A DNA stretch of 64,000 nt, taken from assembly GCA_037892935.1 (NCBI GenBank), contig JAYXKI010000009.1, forward strand, positions 124,001-188,000, given 5' to 3'. Shown here in pieces: positions 13,911-25,962 of the stretch; the stretch's first letter is position 1; the number at the start of each line of letters is the position of its first letter. Made by a program: the position numbers and the translations under genes. The notes beneath the pieces were generated by a model. It was not told the origin of the DNA. It saw nothing but the letters and a program-made list of their open reading frames with translations, and did not search any database. The stretch is from Phlebopus portentosus. Lineage: Eukaryota > Basidiomycota > Agaricomycetes > Boletales > Boletinellaceae.

Positions 13911-15741
13911 ATGGCACCTTCAAATCCATGGTCTCATCTTTATAAGATTGCTGATAGGTTTGAATACGGAAAGGTGAATTGTACACCAAATTTGCGCGTT
14001 TCAGTCTCTTTCGGCTGAGTTCTACATACTAGAATCTTGCGAGAGAGGCTCTCAATCGAACACTTCGCCATCCAGAATCAGGACGCTGGAAAACAGTCCC
14101 GGACGCTGCCCCAGCCGAATCCTTGCGTTCTCTCTTTACTGAATGTACACGATGGTCTCGACTAGACTGGTTATCTCCGAAGAACTGGAAGAGACTCCAC
14201 AATGCGTTAGCGGAAATTATATTTCCGGATAAATTTCAAGGGCTTAACTGCAGATTTAAATTGGAACGTATCCGGTATGCATATAAATTGAAGAACATCG
14301 ATACGTTACTGCATGAATTTTGTTGGACATTTTCAGCGCAGAGAAACTAGGCTCTGAAACACTTGACTTTGTCAAGAATGTGTCTCGCAAATGGAGTATC
14401 CGGAAAGGCGGTGCAGCGTCGATTAAGGAAGGGATACAAAATAGCATTGACCTTTTAGAGATGGTACGAGAATTCGGAATTATCTTACTACTTTGCTAAT
14501 GACTCCAATAGATGATTCAAGAGAATCTTGTCGAAGCGATCCTTCGCAAAGACTATATTCAATATCTTGCTCAATTATGCCGGAAGCATCGGCACATCCC
14601 ACGCTTTCTGGAACTTGAGGGCCTGTCATTTGAAGAAGATGCATCGAAGAATATTTTAGATTGTGGTGGATCCGCTGATATAATGCTCGCTAAATTGAAC
14701 GGCCGACAAGTTGTGGTGAAGGTTCTGAGGGCAGATAAGGCTATTCGTACTGAAATGAGGAAGAAGAAATGGAGTGTATGTTCTTTGTCTACTTCCTCAA
14801 ATTTACACTGACATGGTCAGAAGCCTTTGCATGAAGAAGCATTGAATTGGATTGGTCTCGACTATCCAGGCCTTAATCCATTTCTCGGAGTAACGTTAAA
14901 GCATCCCCGCGGAAATGTGGGGATCGGCTTAGTTTTCAAGTTCCAGGAGTTAGGAAATTCTGTCAAGTTCTTGGCAGCTAACAATGAGATAGACAGAGTA
15001 AACTTCGTTCAGGCAAAGGTTTGTACAAGCACCATAAAAAACGTTTCGTCCACACGATTGAAAGTCTATCAAAGGCATTTTACTTCATTGGAACAGTCCA
15101 TTTCCTACATCAGATGGGTCTTGTGCATGCTGACATCAAAGGCGTACGTCTAATGCTCACTCTTCCTCACTTCATTTACTGAAGGGACGACAGGCGAACA
15201 TCTTAGTCGATACCAACAAAAACCTTGTGCTAACCGACTTTGGCCTGATGCTTCGAACACTTTTTCAAAGCCCTTTCGACACGCCTATGTCTGTCACCGC
15301 ATCTTCCGTTTCCGATGCGGCTACAGTAGATGGGGACTGCACATTGCGATTTTCAAGCAAAGAAAGGGTTTTCCAGAGCGTGAGATCCGAGAAGGACGAT
15401 GTTTGGGCAATTGGCATGACACTTATTGAGGTCAGCACACGTTGCTAGCCAAATGATACTTGAAACTGACATAGCTGGCAAAGCTTATAACGGGAAAACA
15501 GCCATTCTCAGATGTTTACGGCAAGCATTTATGGTTCCTAAACGCTCTTGCCAGATCAGATCTGAACATTCGAGATGCGCATTTGCCGAGCTCAGTGCCC
15601 CCAGACCTATATCATGCTATAAACCGATGCATATCCCCAAATCCAGTTGATAGGCCCAACACTTTTGAACTTTACACCATGATGGGTCGTATAGCTGGGA
15701 GGAATGCGTTAACAGGTCATATGAAGGAAGGATTTTCCTAG
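13911..15741 (+). CDS. Protein kinase-like protein with degenerate glycine loop
   Basis: Starts MAPSNPWSHLYKIADRFEYG, followed by about 200 helical residues of unknown function and a C-terminal kinase domain. The glycine-rich loop is degenerate (DCGGSADIMLA), but the ATP lysine is present in VVVKVLR. The segment EALNWIGLDYPGLNPFLGV is of the form common in expanded basidiomycete kinases. The catalytic loop is HADIKGANILV (HAD in place of HRD) and the magnesium loop is DFGL. The APE position reads SKE. Ends GHMKEGFS-stop. All exons join in frame with about eight introns. Paralogue of the kinase at 19281-21087. It could be a weak kinase or a pseudokinase. Substrate unknown. Confidence 0.7.
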
Positions 15742-15834
15742 GGGAATTCAGTGTGCCCGGTCACACTATTTCGGTGAAAATCTACTATACTACCTATGTC
15801 GTAGAATCCTATCCAAATGTACTTATACCTGATC

Positions 15835-16547
15835 TCATTGTCTGCGAAGAGGGAATGTCAAAAAACCATCTTTATCAACGATCGCCTGATTTACAGAGAC
15901 GATTCGTCTGCGATCGGTGCAGGACGCCGGGAGTATTTTGTCTTCGGCGATGCTGAAGGAGTAATCGGATGCTTATAAATATGTTGGGCTATTAAAGTAG
16001 CGGAACACAACGAACGCACATAAGATTGATCGTCGAAGTCACCGAAACAGGCAATTGTAGAGCGGATCTGTTGACAGCGCCCAGGCCATCTACGGAGCTG
16101 GGGAAGCTCGCTTCATACATAATACCGACGAGCACGGGATTCTGTAAGGATGGGAACAAACATTGCTAAGTAAAAGCGAAGGCGGCAAAACCAAGGAAGA
16201 TTCACCTGAAGCATAGGAATTCTGACTTGCGGTGTCTCTATTACACCGCTAAAGTGGATAGACCCTTCCGCACAGTACGAGACGCCCCATTGCTGAGCAT
16301 AAAGCTCTCGAGAGAGGTGCACTCCATTCACAGTTATGTTTGCGCTCCGTGAGAATGCCGAATCAGCTCTTGATGCAAATTCATCGGGAGTGCCGGCAGC
16401 AGCAAACAGTCTGAGGTGATGTTTTGCCAACTCGCAATTCGAAAGAGAAGCCGTGTCGATCTCGGTTTCTGATTGCACAGAATTCTGCAAAGGTTGAGCC
16501 CGAGAATGCGAGGTGATGTACAAGTTGTAGCGACTTGGAGGTCCCAT
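15835..16547 (-). CDS. Hypothetical protein, about 195 aa
   Basis: Not recognised. First exon from ATG at 16547 (MGPPSRYNLYITSHS) runs to RIPMLQ, then two introns lead to NPVLVGIMYEASFPSS and AEDKILPASCTDRRR, ending LRRQ-stop. The middle (CELAKHHLRLFAAAGTPDEF ... GVHLSREQ-like block) suggests a compact alpha/beta fold, perhaps NTF2-like, but this is only an impression. No signal peptide or membrane segment. It lies convergent with the upstream kinase: only 93 bp separate the two stops. An in-frame upstream reading without ATG extends a few codons, so the ATG start is preferred. Confidence 0.5.
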
Positions 16548-17538
16548 CGTGCACAGAGAGGGCAAGAGATGGGAGGGAGATGAACCGAGGTGCAGCTGCC
16601 TTTTAAATGCTGTCTGCGAAAACTCCGATCACAGTGATGCGGATGTAAGCTCGGCTAACAAAGTACGTCAAGAGACACGCCGGCGCAAATTTATCACAAT
16701 GAGATATCAGGAACGGATAGTGACTCACCAAGTTCCTCGAGCCCGACGCGCACCAGACGACTCACGAGCGTCGCATGAACGCTACAATAGCCGCGTCTGG
16801 GACGTAATGGGCGGTGTAGACGAGGACTGCTCGACACGACAGATCTCGAACAGGATGGATTGTCCGGAGTGACATCGTTTGTAGCGAACATTCGTAGATA
16901 TTCTACGATGCGCGTAATGAGGAACGATTTGGCACATCAACAATTTCTGTCCTCCATCGACGTGACACTTTAGAAGGAACCTTCTATCGCCCTCCTTGCT
17001 ACTATCCGAGTCTTGTTTAAAAGTTCAGAAATACTCGATCGAACATCTGAGCAAGGGTGCGTAAACTTCCTCTTGACGTGAATCAGGTCAGAAGATTCCG
17101 AATCGGGCACATTTGGATCCCATTTGTCCAGAACTGATTAATTGCAGCGATTTCCTGAAGCGTCTCGGACGAATGCCTTTGTCCAATATCTTCATATTGG
17201 GATCATTGTCTCCACTCCTAGCCGCCTGTTGGGTCTTTAGGAACAAATTCTTGGGAACATTGTACGCCAATAGCAGACATAAAATTTTGTATGTTTTCTT
17301 CTGCCGTGCCATCCCAGCTCGTGCCTTCCATTCGGCAAGCCCTCCACGGCGACGAAGCTCAAGTCGCCGCAAGAATCTCAGCAATAACATCTGCGTTCAT
17401 TGTTATCGTACGTCTTCCAGAAAGGGTGTTACCTGACTTCATCGTCGCAGTCTGAATCTGCGGCAGTGGTTTCACAGAAACGTTGCCGGCCCTGTAACAC
17501 GGAGGGAGACATCGATTGAAAGAACCGGACACATCGTT
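16548..17538. other. Intergenic 1.0 kb, no gene recognised
   Basis: Upstream of the small hypothetical gene and downstream of the HNH gene. Open frames of 60-107 codons occur on both strands around 17090-17440 but overlap one another, have no recognisable motif and no consistent splice model. Confidence 0.35.
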
Positions 17539-18041
17539 CTAAATCTCGCAGGCCAGAATCCACTGTTGCCAAGGAAACTCATCAAACAGGTCAATATCGG
17601 GGGGCTGGAAAGGGTGGTGTCCACAAACGCGTATTTCACGGCGATCTTTTATCCTGGGAAGACCGGAATGGTTGATAAACACAAACTTCTTGTGAATATT
17701 GACCAGAGCTAAAAAGACGAATAGAACTCATGTCCGGGAGGTAACATATAGAGAAATAATATTCGTCAAACTCACTGCGGTGGTTTCTGCACATTAGCAG
17801 TCCATTACGTGGCTCATGTTCTGGATGATCTTTCAACTCTCCAAGAAGCCAACCGCGTTCCTTGAGATCGATCAGCTATGCCTGGCATCAGGACCATACC
17901 TTCGAAGAGATTAGGCGCCTTCCAACACACGGTATCTAGTTCTGATGGCCTGATAATGTGGCAATGTTCGAGAAGTGACCTAGTGGTAAACCCACATGTG
18001 GCGCATCGATTCCGTCCAAGAAACCTGTCTAATTCATACAT
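17539..18041 (-). CDS. HNH-endonuclease-domain protein
   Basis: Three exons. The first (MYELDRFLGRNRCATCGFTT ... LEHCHIIRPS) carries a Cys pair and the His-His of the HNH fold; the second has HPEHEPRNGLLMCRNHRSEFDEYYF, the Asn-His core typical of the basidiomycete HNH_2-type family; the third reads KFVFINHSGLPRIKDRREIR and ends WILACEI-stop. A 39-nt intron (GTTCTA..CAAG) restores the frame between YLPDM and KFVF. Such proteins are expanded in Agaricomycetes and their role is unknown. The frame continues upstream to an ATG at 18176 but meets a TGA at 18093-18095, so either the start is the internal ATG at 18041 or the gene has lost its N-terminus. Confidence 0.65.
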
Positions 18042-18295
18042 CGCGGTATTAAACGCTTTGGTCGTTAATATATCTGAGAATTCACGCCCTTCTCAACCGT
18101 ACCCATCGGGTGTACCGCCTGGTAGGAGCGGAAGTTGGAACGCGGTCAGAGGTGCAACATTGATAGTGGTTAACATTAACCAAATTTGTCCGAAATAATG
18201 TCACATGATTTTTCGCCTTAGGTAACCATCTTACACCCGCCACTCGAGACTCCTTCACATTCATTCATTGCTCAACTAATGCTATCCTGAGCACC

Positions 18296-18910
18296 ATGGC
18301 TAGCATGGCATCCTTAGGCGCAGCTTGCCTTGGGATATTGACACACTGTTTGGGCTTCTTTTTGACCATTCCTGAGGCTGTTTATGCCAATGCAACGGTG
18401 TCAGTGGAAGGGGTGACATCGCCTCAAGATCCAGGCTCAACACCTAACGCAAATGAGAACCCGGCTTTACTCAGCCCTTCCAACTTACTGGCAGTATTGA
18501 GGACTGTGTGGCGACTCGCAGCATTCTCGTTATCATACCTTATCCACATCCCGAAGGTCGTCTATCTCCCAATTAAGCATGTCACCATCGCTTTCATTTA
18601 CGTTATCGAAGCTCTCCTGCGTCCGCTCTACCCGATTCTGGCTCCGTTCTACCTCGCGTTCAGGATCTTTATGACCCCAATTCTCGTACCAGTACTTCTT
18701 CTGTACAGGATGGCGGTTCTGGTATACCCGTTATATGTCTTCTTGGGCGCAGCAGTCGTCTGTGGCGCTATGGCTGGGCTATTGGCTAGGAGGCTTGATG
18801 GAATTATCGTCAAAGACGTATTCGGTTTCAGAAGTCAGCGACTCGTCACTCCGAGTAAACGAAAGCGGACTTCCTCGCGCGAGAAACGTGTGCGCATCAA
18901 AACCAAGTGA
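18296..18910 (+). CDS. Hypothetical membrane protein, 204 aa, intronless
   Basis: Single-exon gene, unusual among these intron-rich neighbours. It has an N-terminal hydrophobic segment that may be a signal anchor (LGAACLGILTHCLGFFLTI), a short Ser/Pro/Asn-rich stretch, then three or four hydrophobic segments (LAAFSLSYLIHIPKVVYLP, FIYVIEALLRPLYPILAPFY, ILVPVLLLYRMAVLVYPLYV) and a strongly basic C-terminal tail (KRKRTSSREKRVRIKTK). The layout suits an ER or nuclear-envelope membrane protein with a cytosolic basic tail. No family was recognised. It is divergent from the HNH gene with about 250 bp between starts. Confidence 0.65.
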   Translation: MASMASLGAACLGILTHCLGFFLTIPEAVYANATVSVEGVTSPQDPGSTPNANENPALLSPSNLLAVLRTVWRLAAFSLSYLIHIPKVVYLPIKHVTIAFIYVIEALLRPLYPILAPFYLAFRIFMTPILVPVLLLYRMAVLVYPLYVFLGAAVVCGAMAGLLARRLDGIIVKDVFGFRSQRLVTPSKRKRTSSREKRVRIKTK

Positions 18911-19280
18911 AGGAACAAGAGTGCGTATCTCTTACATCACGTTTTATTCATGACTTTCTCAAATTTCTATTTATACAGGACTTCCTGCTGCTGTGACTTT
19001 TACCTGTGCACGTTACGATGGAGAATCTCATCAATGGTCCTGGGTATTTGTCAATTTTAGGTTACATACCTTGAAGATGCTTGTGGTTTTTCCTACAAGG
19101 TTTGCAAGTATCCACTCCCAAAGTTCTTTTCCATCAGCGTATTTATATTCGTAGAATGAAATTTTATGCGCTTCTATCCATGGTTATCTTCACAGCTTTA
19201 TTGCACTGCAAGGATGAAAATCTCATAAGCTGGGTTGGGGCGCTACTTTGTCCAAGTGCCCTTTGTGATATCCTCCAGAA
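18911..19280. other. Intergenic, 0.37 kb
   Basis: Between the membrane-protein gene and the second kinase. Only overlapping, motif-free short frames; presumably the kinase promoter. Confidence 0.4.
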
Positions 19281-21087
19281 ATGTCGCATTCCGACTACCA
19301 TGAAGTAATCCAGCAATTCCCTCTGTTCAGAGTCAGTAAGTCTCCTCTTCGCATCACCGACTTTTTCACACGCCTCTGTATTCGATTGTCAGGGACTCTC
19401 CAGGAGAGCTCTAAAAGCGGCTAATCGTCAAGGGCGGGTCGACCACATCGCTGAACATCTTCAGGCGTGGAAAGCATATAGCCGAACCGAATGGTTAAGG
19501 AATATCGTTCAGATACGAAACACGCTCATTCAGTTCACTGCCCGAAGAGCATTTGAGATGTATGGCAAGAATTTTAGGTTCTTAGAGCCTACGTCAGTCA
19601 AGACCTGTTGTCTGATTCATGGTAATACTGACCCGGCTAGTTTTTAGGGCAAGAGTCCTAATGGAAGAGATATGCGACTTCTGCGATTGGAACATAGCAA
19701 ATTCATGGCCTGTCCATGATGATGATTGCTCTGTCGACGAATACCAGCAACTTACCATAGATGGGTTCGACGCTGTACGTGCACAGAGTCTTGATTTCAT
19801 TGAATGTATCATTAATAACGAGTCCCTTACAGTTACTAAAGCAGACATTTCAGAGAGCGCTTTATGTAGGACACTGGACCCAGAGGCTATTCTCACTATG
19901 TCGCACCCTGAAGAAACTTCCAAGTAAAATGCAGATCAAGATATCTCGACTCCGTTTCGATGGTGAGGACGCCTTTGCAACAGGAGGATACGGCTCTGTC
20001 TATAAAGCAATTCTTCTGTACGATGATGACGAAGAGAACCGGACCTCCCAAATAGTCGCCGTGAAGTTCATGAGATACGAGCCAAAAGCATCGACAATTT
20101 GGACGGTGAGCAATTAGCCTGTCGCCTGATTTAATCTGGCCAAGTCTGATCCGACAATGGTGAAATAGAACCTTCATGATGAGGCCTTAAGTTTGCTGAA
20201 TCTCGAAATTCCTGGACTCAACCCATTCATTGGGGTGACCATGGATCCTCAAAGAGGCTTGGGCCTAGTTTCGCCGTACCTTGAACATGGAACTGCCGTC
20301 AAGTACTTGAGCAAACGAAACATGAACATCGCTGAAAGAATTGTCTGGGTCTGTACAGTCGTAAGTGTTTCTCTCGTATGCAAATCTTTCACGAGTACCT
20401 CATTGCCGCTTTATCAAAAGTTTCCAATTATTATGAGCGCTATTCATCAGTTACACTACGTGAACCTCACTCATGGCGATATCAAAGGGGTAAGTCCTGT
20501 TTGTCTATTTTTCGAATTTGAAAGAGCCTCATAAACTCCGGTCATTAGACAAATATATTGATTGATAATGACGAAAAACCTCGTTTGACTGACTTTGGTC
20601 TCGCGAGGGTTTCTGCGTCAAAGGAAACAAACACATGGGTGTCCACCTCAGAAACAGTATCCTATGCCTATACCCTGCGGTTCTGTAGTCCCGAGCGTAT
20701 TCTGTCGGAACGGCTCTACACGTCCAAAGAAGACGACGTATGGGCCTTCGGAATGACCCTTGTGGAGGTATGTAGAAGTGCAGGCCCTGCTACAGGTGGC
20801 TATTGTTCTGATCGCTATCGTGCACGATTTATCAGCTTCTCACCGGGCAGCTACCTTTCTTCCCGAAGATGAGTGATATTGAAGTCATGACGGGTCTGTA
20901 CGAAGGAACCCTCACAATGCAGCGCTGTGATGTGCCGGTTGAAGTACACGAGGACTTATGGGAGCTTATTCGAGGCTGCACAGAAATCGATCCACAAAAC
21001 AGATGGTCCTCTTTTCAGGTTTACACGGCAATGGAAGGTATACGTGGCAAATATGCGATAGGAGAACAAATGCCATTGGATCGCTGA
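19281..21087 (+). CDS. Protein kinase, basidiomycete TKL-like
   Basis: Start chosen at 19281 (MSHSDYHEVIQQF). An N-terminal region (GLSRRALKAANRQGRVDHIA ... ICDFCDWNIANSW) of about 150 residues precedes a complete kinase domain. This has a glycine loop GGYGSVYKA, the ATP lysine in VAVKFM, EALSLLNLEIPGLNPFIGV, a catalytic loop HGDIKGTNILID, DFGLA, and SPERI at the APE position. Helix F (DDVWAFGMTLVE) joins over an intron to LLTGQLPFFPK. Ends EQMPLDR-stop. HGD for HRD is common in this expanded fungal group. Paralogue of 13911-15741, but with all ATP-binding elements intact. Convergent with the Rif1-like gene, 125 bp between stops. Partners and substrates unknown. Confidence 0.8.
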
Positions 21088-21212
21088 TAATAGTAATGTA
21101 ATTATACGGATTATTGCGTAATATCAGAAGTTAGAATGCATGCGAGGTGCTACAGAAAAGCATACAACAAACGCATAGTGATACATTTGACAAATTAGCG
21201 TAGTGTTACGCT

Positions 21213-24200
21213 TCACTTTCTATTCTCCAGCTTCTTCGAGATCTTTCCATTGAGTATTCCTAACACGTCGTAAGTCAGTCTTGTAGCTTCAGCTAGATCT
21301 TGCGTCATCATATAGTTCGCCTCCTCTGAAAGCCTTGCATGAAGCTTCTCTAATGCGTCAAGTGGAACGTCAGTCGTTGTATGCGTGCGACGCAGCTTCG
21401 CTCGTGAGACGGTCTGGTCGTATTCTTGTTCGCCCCTTTCGACCCGCTGACGTTCTAGGGACTGCAGAGACGCCGGCGCGGTCTGCGAACGATCAATTGG
21501 GTGTTCCGGACTAAATGAGCATGAAGGACCAGGAATTGCATTCGACGTTCTCGATGAATCCTTGGTGTCTACATCCTGCTGCTTCTCTTGTGAAGGTCGA
21601 GGGGTCCGCTCGTTGTTGTCGGCTTGAGAGATCTCACGAGTATCTTGGGAGGCAATTGGAATTTCCCATGTGGAATAGTCCTCGTCGAACATGGGCGGCT
21701 CTTCAGGCACTTCTCGCTCGATATTTGAAGAGACTAAAAGCAAGCCATAAGAACGGGCAGCTAACATGAATCGTATTTACGAACCATCTTCCAGTAGAGT
21801 CGATTTAGTCTGAGTCGAGATGGACTTTTGCTTATTTGTTATCTGCACCGGAGAGTGGAGGGTAAGAGCAGATTCTAGACTTGACATGGGTCGTGCAGAG
21901 TTATGTTTTCGATTGAATCCGTCACAATCCTCATTGGTCCCATCGAGAGGAGCGGCGGATGGATAAAGTCTCCGCTTTTTCTTGATTCGTCCAACTGAAC
22001 TAATAATTAGTACAAAAAAATGAACGAGAAACAGGTCAATTCACCATCGAAGTACAGCGGAGCTGGTGATATGGCCAAATTACGTCGAATGTGTGCACTA
22101 GGTTCTCCAACACTAGGAGAGACTTGGGGAGACTGTGCCTTACCATCGCGATACCGGCTCGGAGTAGCCGGATTACCTCCATTTCTTGTTTGCTGGTGCG
22201 CAGAGACAGGGGAAAAGTCTGGTGACTCAACGTCATCGAAAGAGGGAGGAATAATTTCTCCTACATCCTAAGGAAAAGTAAGGACCAACTCAACCCCTGT
22301 AGCACAACGACAGTCGCATTTACCGATAAATGAGTTCTTTGGCTTTCCAATTGACTTTCCAGCCACTCCGGGATATAACAACCATATGCATTGTGCAGGC
22401 AAACTACACAATCCGCCAGTACTGAGGGGAAGGCTCGCGACCGAAAGTCGAGGGTGGGTGCGACATCGTCCCAGAATTCTTTGAATTTGATCGGTCCGAC
22501 AGCTGGTTCGGGAATTCGCTCTCGAGAGAATGGTGCAGCGAGAAGATCGGCGAGCTCCACCATCGTATCTTCAATAGGCGTCATCTTGCGGATGGCCGTA
22601 AAAAGGCTGCAATAAAGAGGTAATATCTAATGCCATAAAAGGAATTGTCAGATTAGAAGCAAATGGTGAGAATAGTGACCTACATCATTATTATAAATCT
22701 CGTCTGGTATGAGAGCGTTTTTATCTTGAAACCAAGGGATAAGACCGTGTTTAAGGAAAGACAGAGCGGCAACACTTGGAAATGTGCTGATGATGTACTG
22801 TAGCGCTGGGATAATCTGAATGAGTTCATTGTCGTCGTGAGTCTCCGGAGGATATGCTTCTTCAAGATAATCGCTAATGACGGACATCAAAGCAAGACTT
22901 GGAAAAGTATCGGAACGAGATGCATGAGAAACAGAGGTCGTGATGAATCTTCGTAATTCGGAGCACGTCTTCTCCGATAACGCTCGCTCAAGTTCCTCGG
23001 AGACTATAGCGTAGATATTCTCTGGCTCATCATGCATAAGTCCCAGCATAAGTAATATATCCCAATAGCTGAAGTCCATCTCGTCCTTTAGCAGATGCTC
23101 TGTTGCTCTGTGGTGATCTTAATTAGCTATTGTCTTTCTTCGTGGCATATAAAGAAGATCTTACTGAATGGGGAACAAGAGAAGATAGGATATGATCTCC
23201 TTCGAAGGATGCTCCATGAATCGTACGTGATGAGCCATATCCAACCATACGACGCGCTCTGCTGCCGCATCGTGTAGCTCCAGAAGAATTTCCAGAGTGC
23301 GCTTCGGCGCTGCGAGCATCAATGCACGAGAAAGTTGTGCCCACTCATCGCTCATGACATCATTGGAAAGATCAAATTGCCATATCTTGAGAAGTCGGCG
23401 GTAGATGGAACCAGCAACGGCGGCGGCCCAAACTTGACCGAGTTCTTCATTCACAATCTTCCAAAGTTGGAGTGTTGCAGTAAGCGACTGAACAAGACGA
23501 ATAGCATACCGGGACTGCGTGGCTTCGAGAAAAGCCGTCAGGACGGTGGCCAAACATGAAAGAACCGGCTTCGATACGACATCACTAGCAAAAGAGGGCG
23601 CAAGGGAACATTGAACTCTCAGAAGAGCGCGCCACAGCAGCAGAGTATCATTCTGTAACGGGTAACTTTAGCGACCGTCGTAGGAAAAAGGTAATGATAT
23701 GACTAACCTGTAATGTATTCTCCGTCTTTCGATCAAATAGCTGTCCGATTGCAAGGATCTGAAACGCTTCTACCATAGAATCCCATGTCGCTAGTAATTC
23801 GTCTGCTTCTAATATCCGTACAGTGAGAAGATCAATACCGGCCATAGTTGTTAGGGCCTTCTTGAGTCGCCGTGGCTCCAGGTCCAATGTCGAACCATTG
23901 GTCAACCATACAGGAATGATGGACGCTGGGTCAGTCCACGTACATCTTTCAGAATCCACATCATTTAGAACACCCCCGAGCAAGCGCCGGAATAAAGTTG
24001 CGGTGATGCTGCGTGTTTCAGGCATCTCACCTAAATGGTACAGATACGTGACAGCCTCCTGGGCACGGTCTAAAGGGCGGATATCTCTTTGAAGCGAACC
24101 GAGCAACACAGCAATAACGCCAACGCCAACATCCTCTCTGTACTCCTGCCGAACGATTCGAAACGCGCTCTCTTCAACTCCGTCGCCTCTGGGAACGTCC

Positions 24201-25586
24201 CAAAGGGAAAGCAATCCGTAGGCTCGGACGAGACAGGACCAAGTAGCTGCCCGGAGTTGGTTCATCTCGCGCTGTCGGAAGGGCTGAGTTTTCCCTATTG
24301 CCTTCACCAGAAATTTAAGAGAGTTCGGCCGTGAGAATACGTAAGGACCAGAGAGGACGAGTAAGGAAGATGTAATATTTAGAAGTCGAGTGACTCGCTG
24401 AATGATTTGCGGATCGTCCTCCTTCAACTTCAAGAAATCACGAAGCACAAATGCATTTGAATCGTGCTTGTGAATATCTTTCGCCCGCTGGACCTCCTTG
24501 TCTATAAATGCGCCGATGATGGACGAGCATATGTGTTGATCTTCGATTGAAATTTCACTTCGCAGGGTCGAGTGTGCGAAGGCAGCGAGACTCTTGGCAG
24601 CGAGCTCGCGAAATGCAGGGACCGGACACACCAAGTTCTGAAGAACAATCTTGAGGACTTTGGTAAAGTCGGAATACAGAAGCGGTCCATGACGGTAGAG
24701 AAGGCAGTAAGCAGCTTTGAGACCATCAACGTGCGGTCCATTTGTCGCGTTCCCTTCCATGACCCCAGAAGCCGCTAGTTCTACAACCACAGCAAGCTTA
24801 GACCGGAACGGTCTAAGCACGCTGTCCGGTAGACGCTGGTTACTGATGACAGTAATTACGTGGCTGTAAGTCTTCGAAGGATTGATGGTAGCCAAATCAT
24901 GCGATAGCCCAACATTAAGACATTCCTTAAGAATCCATGCAAGCTCGTGCACTAAGAGCATATAAGTCAGTGAAAATATACATGAAAACCTCGTGAAGGG
25001 TCGCACGTTTGAGTAAGCCATGCAAAGAAGGAAACCTGAAGAAGTTGACGAGGAAACGAAGGCATGCGTGACAGAGACTGGATCGATCCCTGACGTAGCT
25101 CCTTCCCTCATCTGTCAATCTTTCTTGTGTGGACAGCTCATCGCTAGGTGTCCGAGTGCCGGGAATAGCAACTGCTACGTCACGACGGATTGCGGCACAG
25201 ACGATATGTGACGGAAGAGTCCGGACCGCAGCAACAGCAGGAACTGAATCGTCCCCTAGATTAGCTGCCTGTGACTCGATACGGCAAGAAAGCAGCACGT
25301 ATGCTTCCGTAATATCGTGCATGGACAGTACGCCATCGTTTGCATTCTCGACGGATGCGATGAGAGTGCGAAACGGACCTAGGAAGTAACTCTCGCTGTG
25401 AAGTGGATCTGGTTCCGTGGCGGTTAAAAGAGGCGCTGAGCCTTTACATCGATTCTTCAGAATGGATTTGGACTTCGATTGTGCAGGTTTTGAGCTAGGC
25501 ATTGGAGGAGACAATGAGGGCGCTTCAGCGCCAGATGGTAAGCGGATGCGCAGGGATTTCCGCGGAACATTCTGGTTGTCGGTCAT
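21213..25586 (-). CDS. Rif1-like telomere/replication-timing protein (HEAT-type repeats)
   Basis: Large protein of about 1,300 residues. The first 50 residues are basic and disordered and hold S41-I-L-K44, the SILK docking motif for protein phosphatase 1, which Rif1 proteins recruit to restrain origin firing. Next come long helical repeats (FRELAAKSLAAFAHSTLRSE, VIAVLLGSLQRDIRPLDRA, RTLEILLELHDAAAERVVW) as in the Rif1 N-terminal fold. The C-terminal quarter is Ser/Pro-rich with SP and TP sites (SPDFSPVSAHQQ, ATPSRYRD) and ends in a predicted helical segment (LEKLHARLSEEANYM). About seven introns. Assignment rests on overall form and the SILK motif; no RVxF motif was found, so another HEAT-repeat protein remains possible. 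Tandem with YEN1. Confidence 0.55.
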
Positions 25587-25962
25587 CGAGGTAGAGATAA
25601 ACGTTTGAGTCTTTTGGATCGATGAGTATGTAATGCATCAGGAAGGCTGATTGGATTTCTGTGGGAAGGGGTCGATGAGTACTTTATATGAGTACGACGA
25701 CCTAGTGGTTGAAAGAAATGCCGCTGAAGGGAATGAAAGGTTGAGTCAGATACGGTATTTATAATAATTCGATGACCTCATATGGGCACGTGATCGACAC
25801 GGTACGCGTTTTAGGAAACTCATCACTGTTGCGGCAACAAATCACTCGAACTATTCGGAGTGTATCACTTCTGATTGTATTCCAAAATATAATCAAGCTA
25901 CAATACAATAAATCAATTCATTGGGTATCACTACATTATGTTGATGATATTGTCAGATAGAT
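25587..25962. promoter_or_regulatory. Promoter region of the Rif1-like gene with MCB-like ACGCGT and CACGTG sites
   Basis: Contains ACGCGT at 25804-25809, the MluI cell-cycle box bound by fungal MBF factors at G1/S genes, and CACGTG at 25787-25792, an E-box, both about 200-220 bp upstream of the Rif1-like start. S-phase expression would suit such a protein. The assignment is by sequence only. Confidence 0.35.

Noticed and set aside
17088..17436. Opposed frames of 100 and 107 codons
   Set aside because: They shadow each other and neither shows a recognisable domain or splice continuation.
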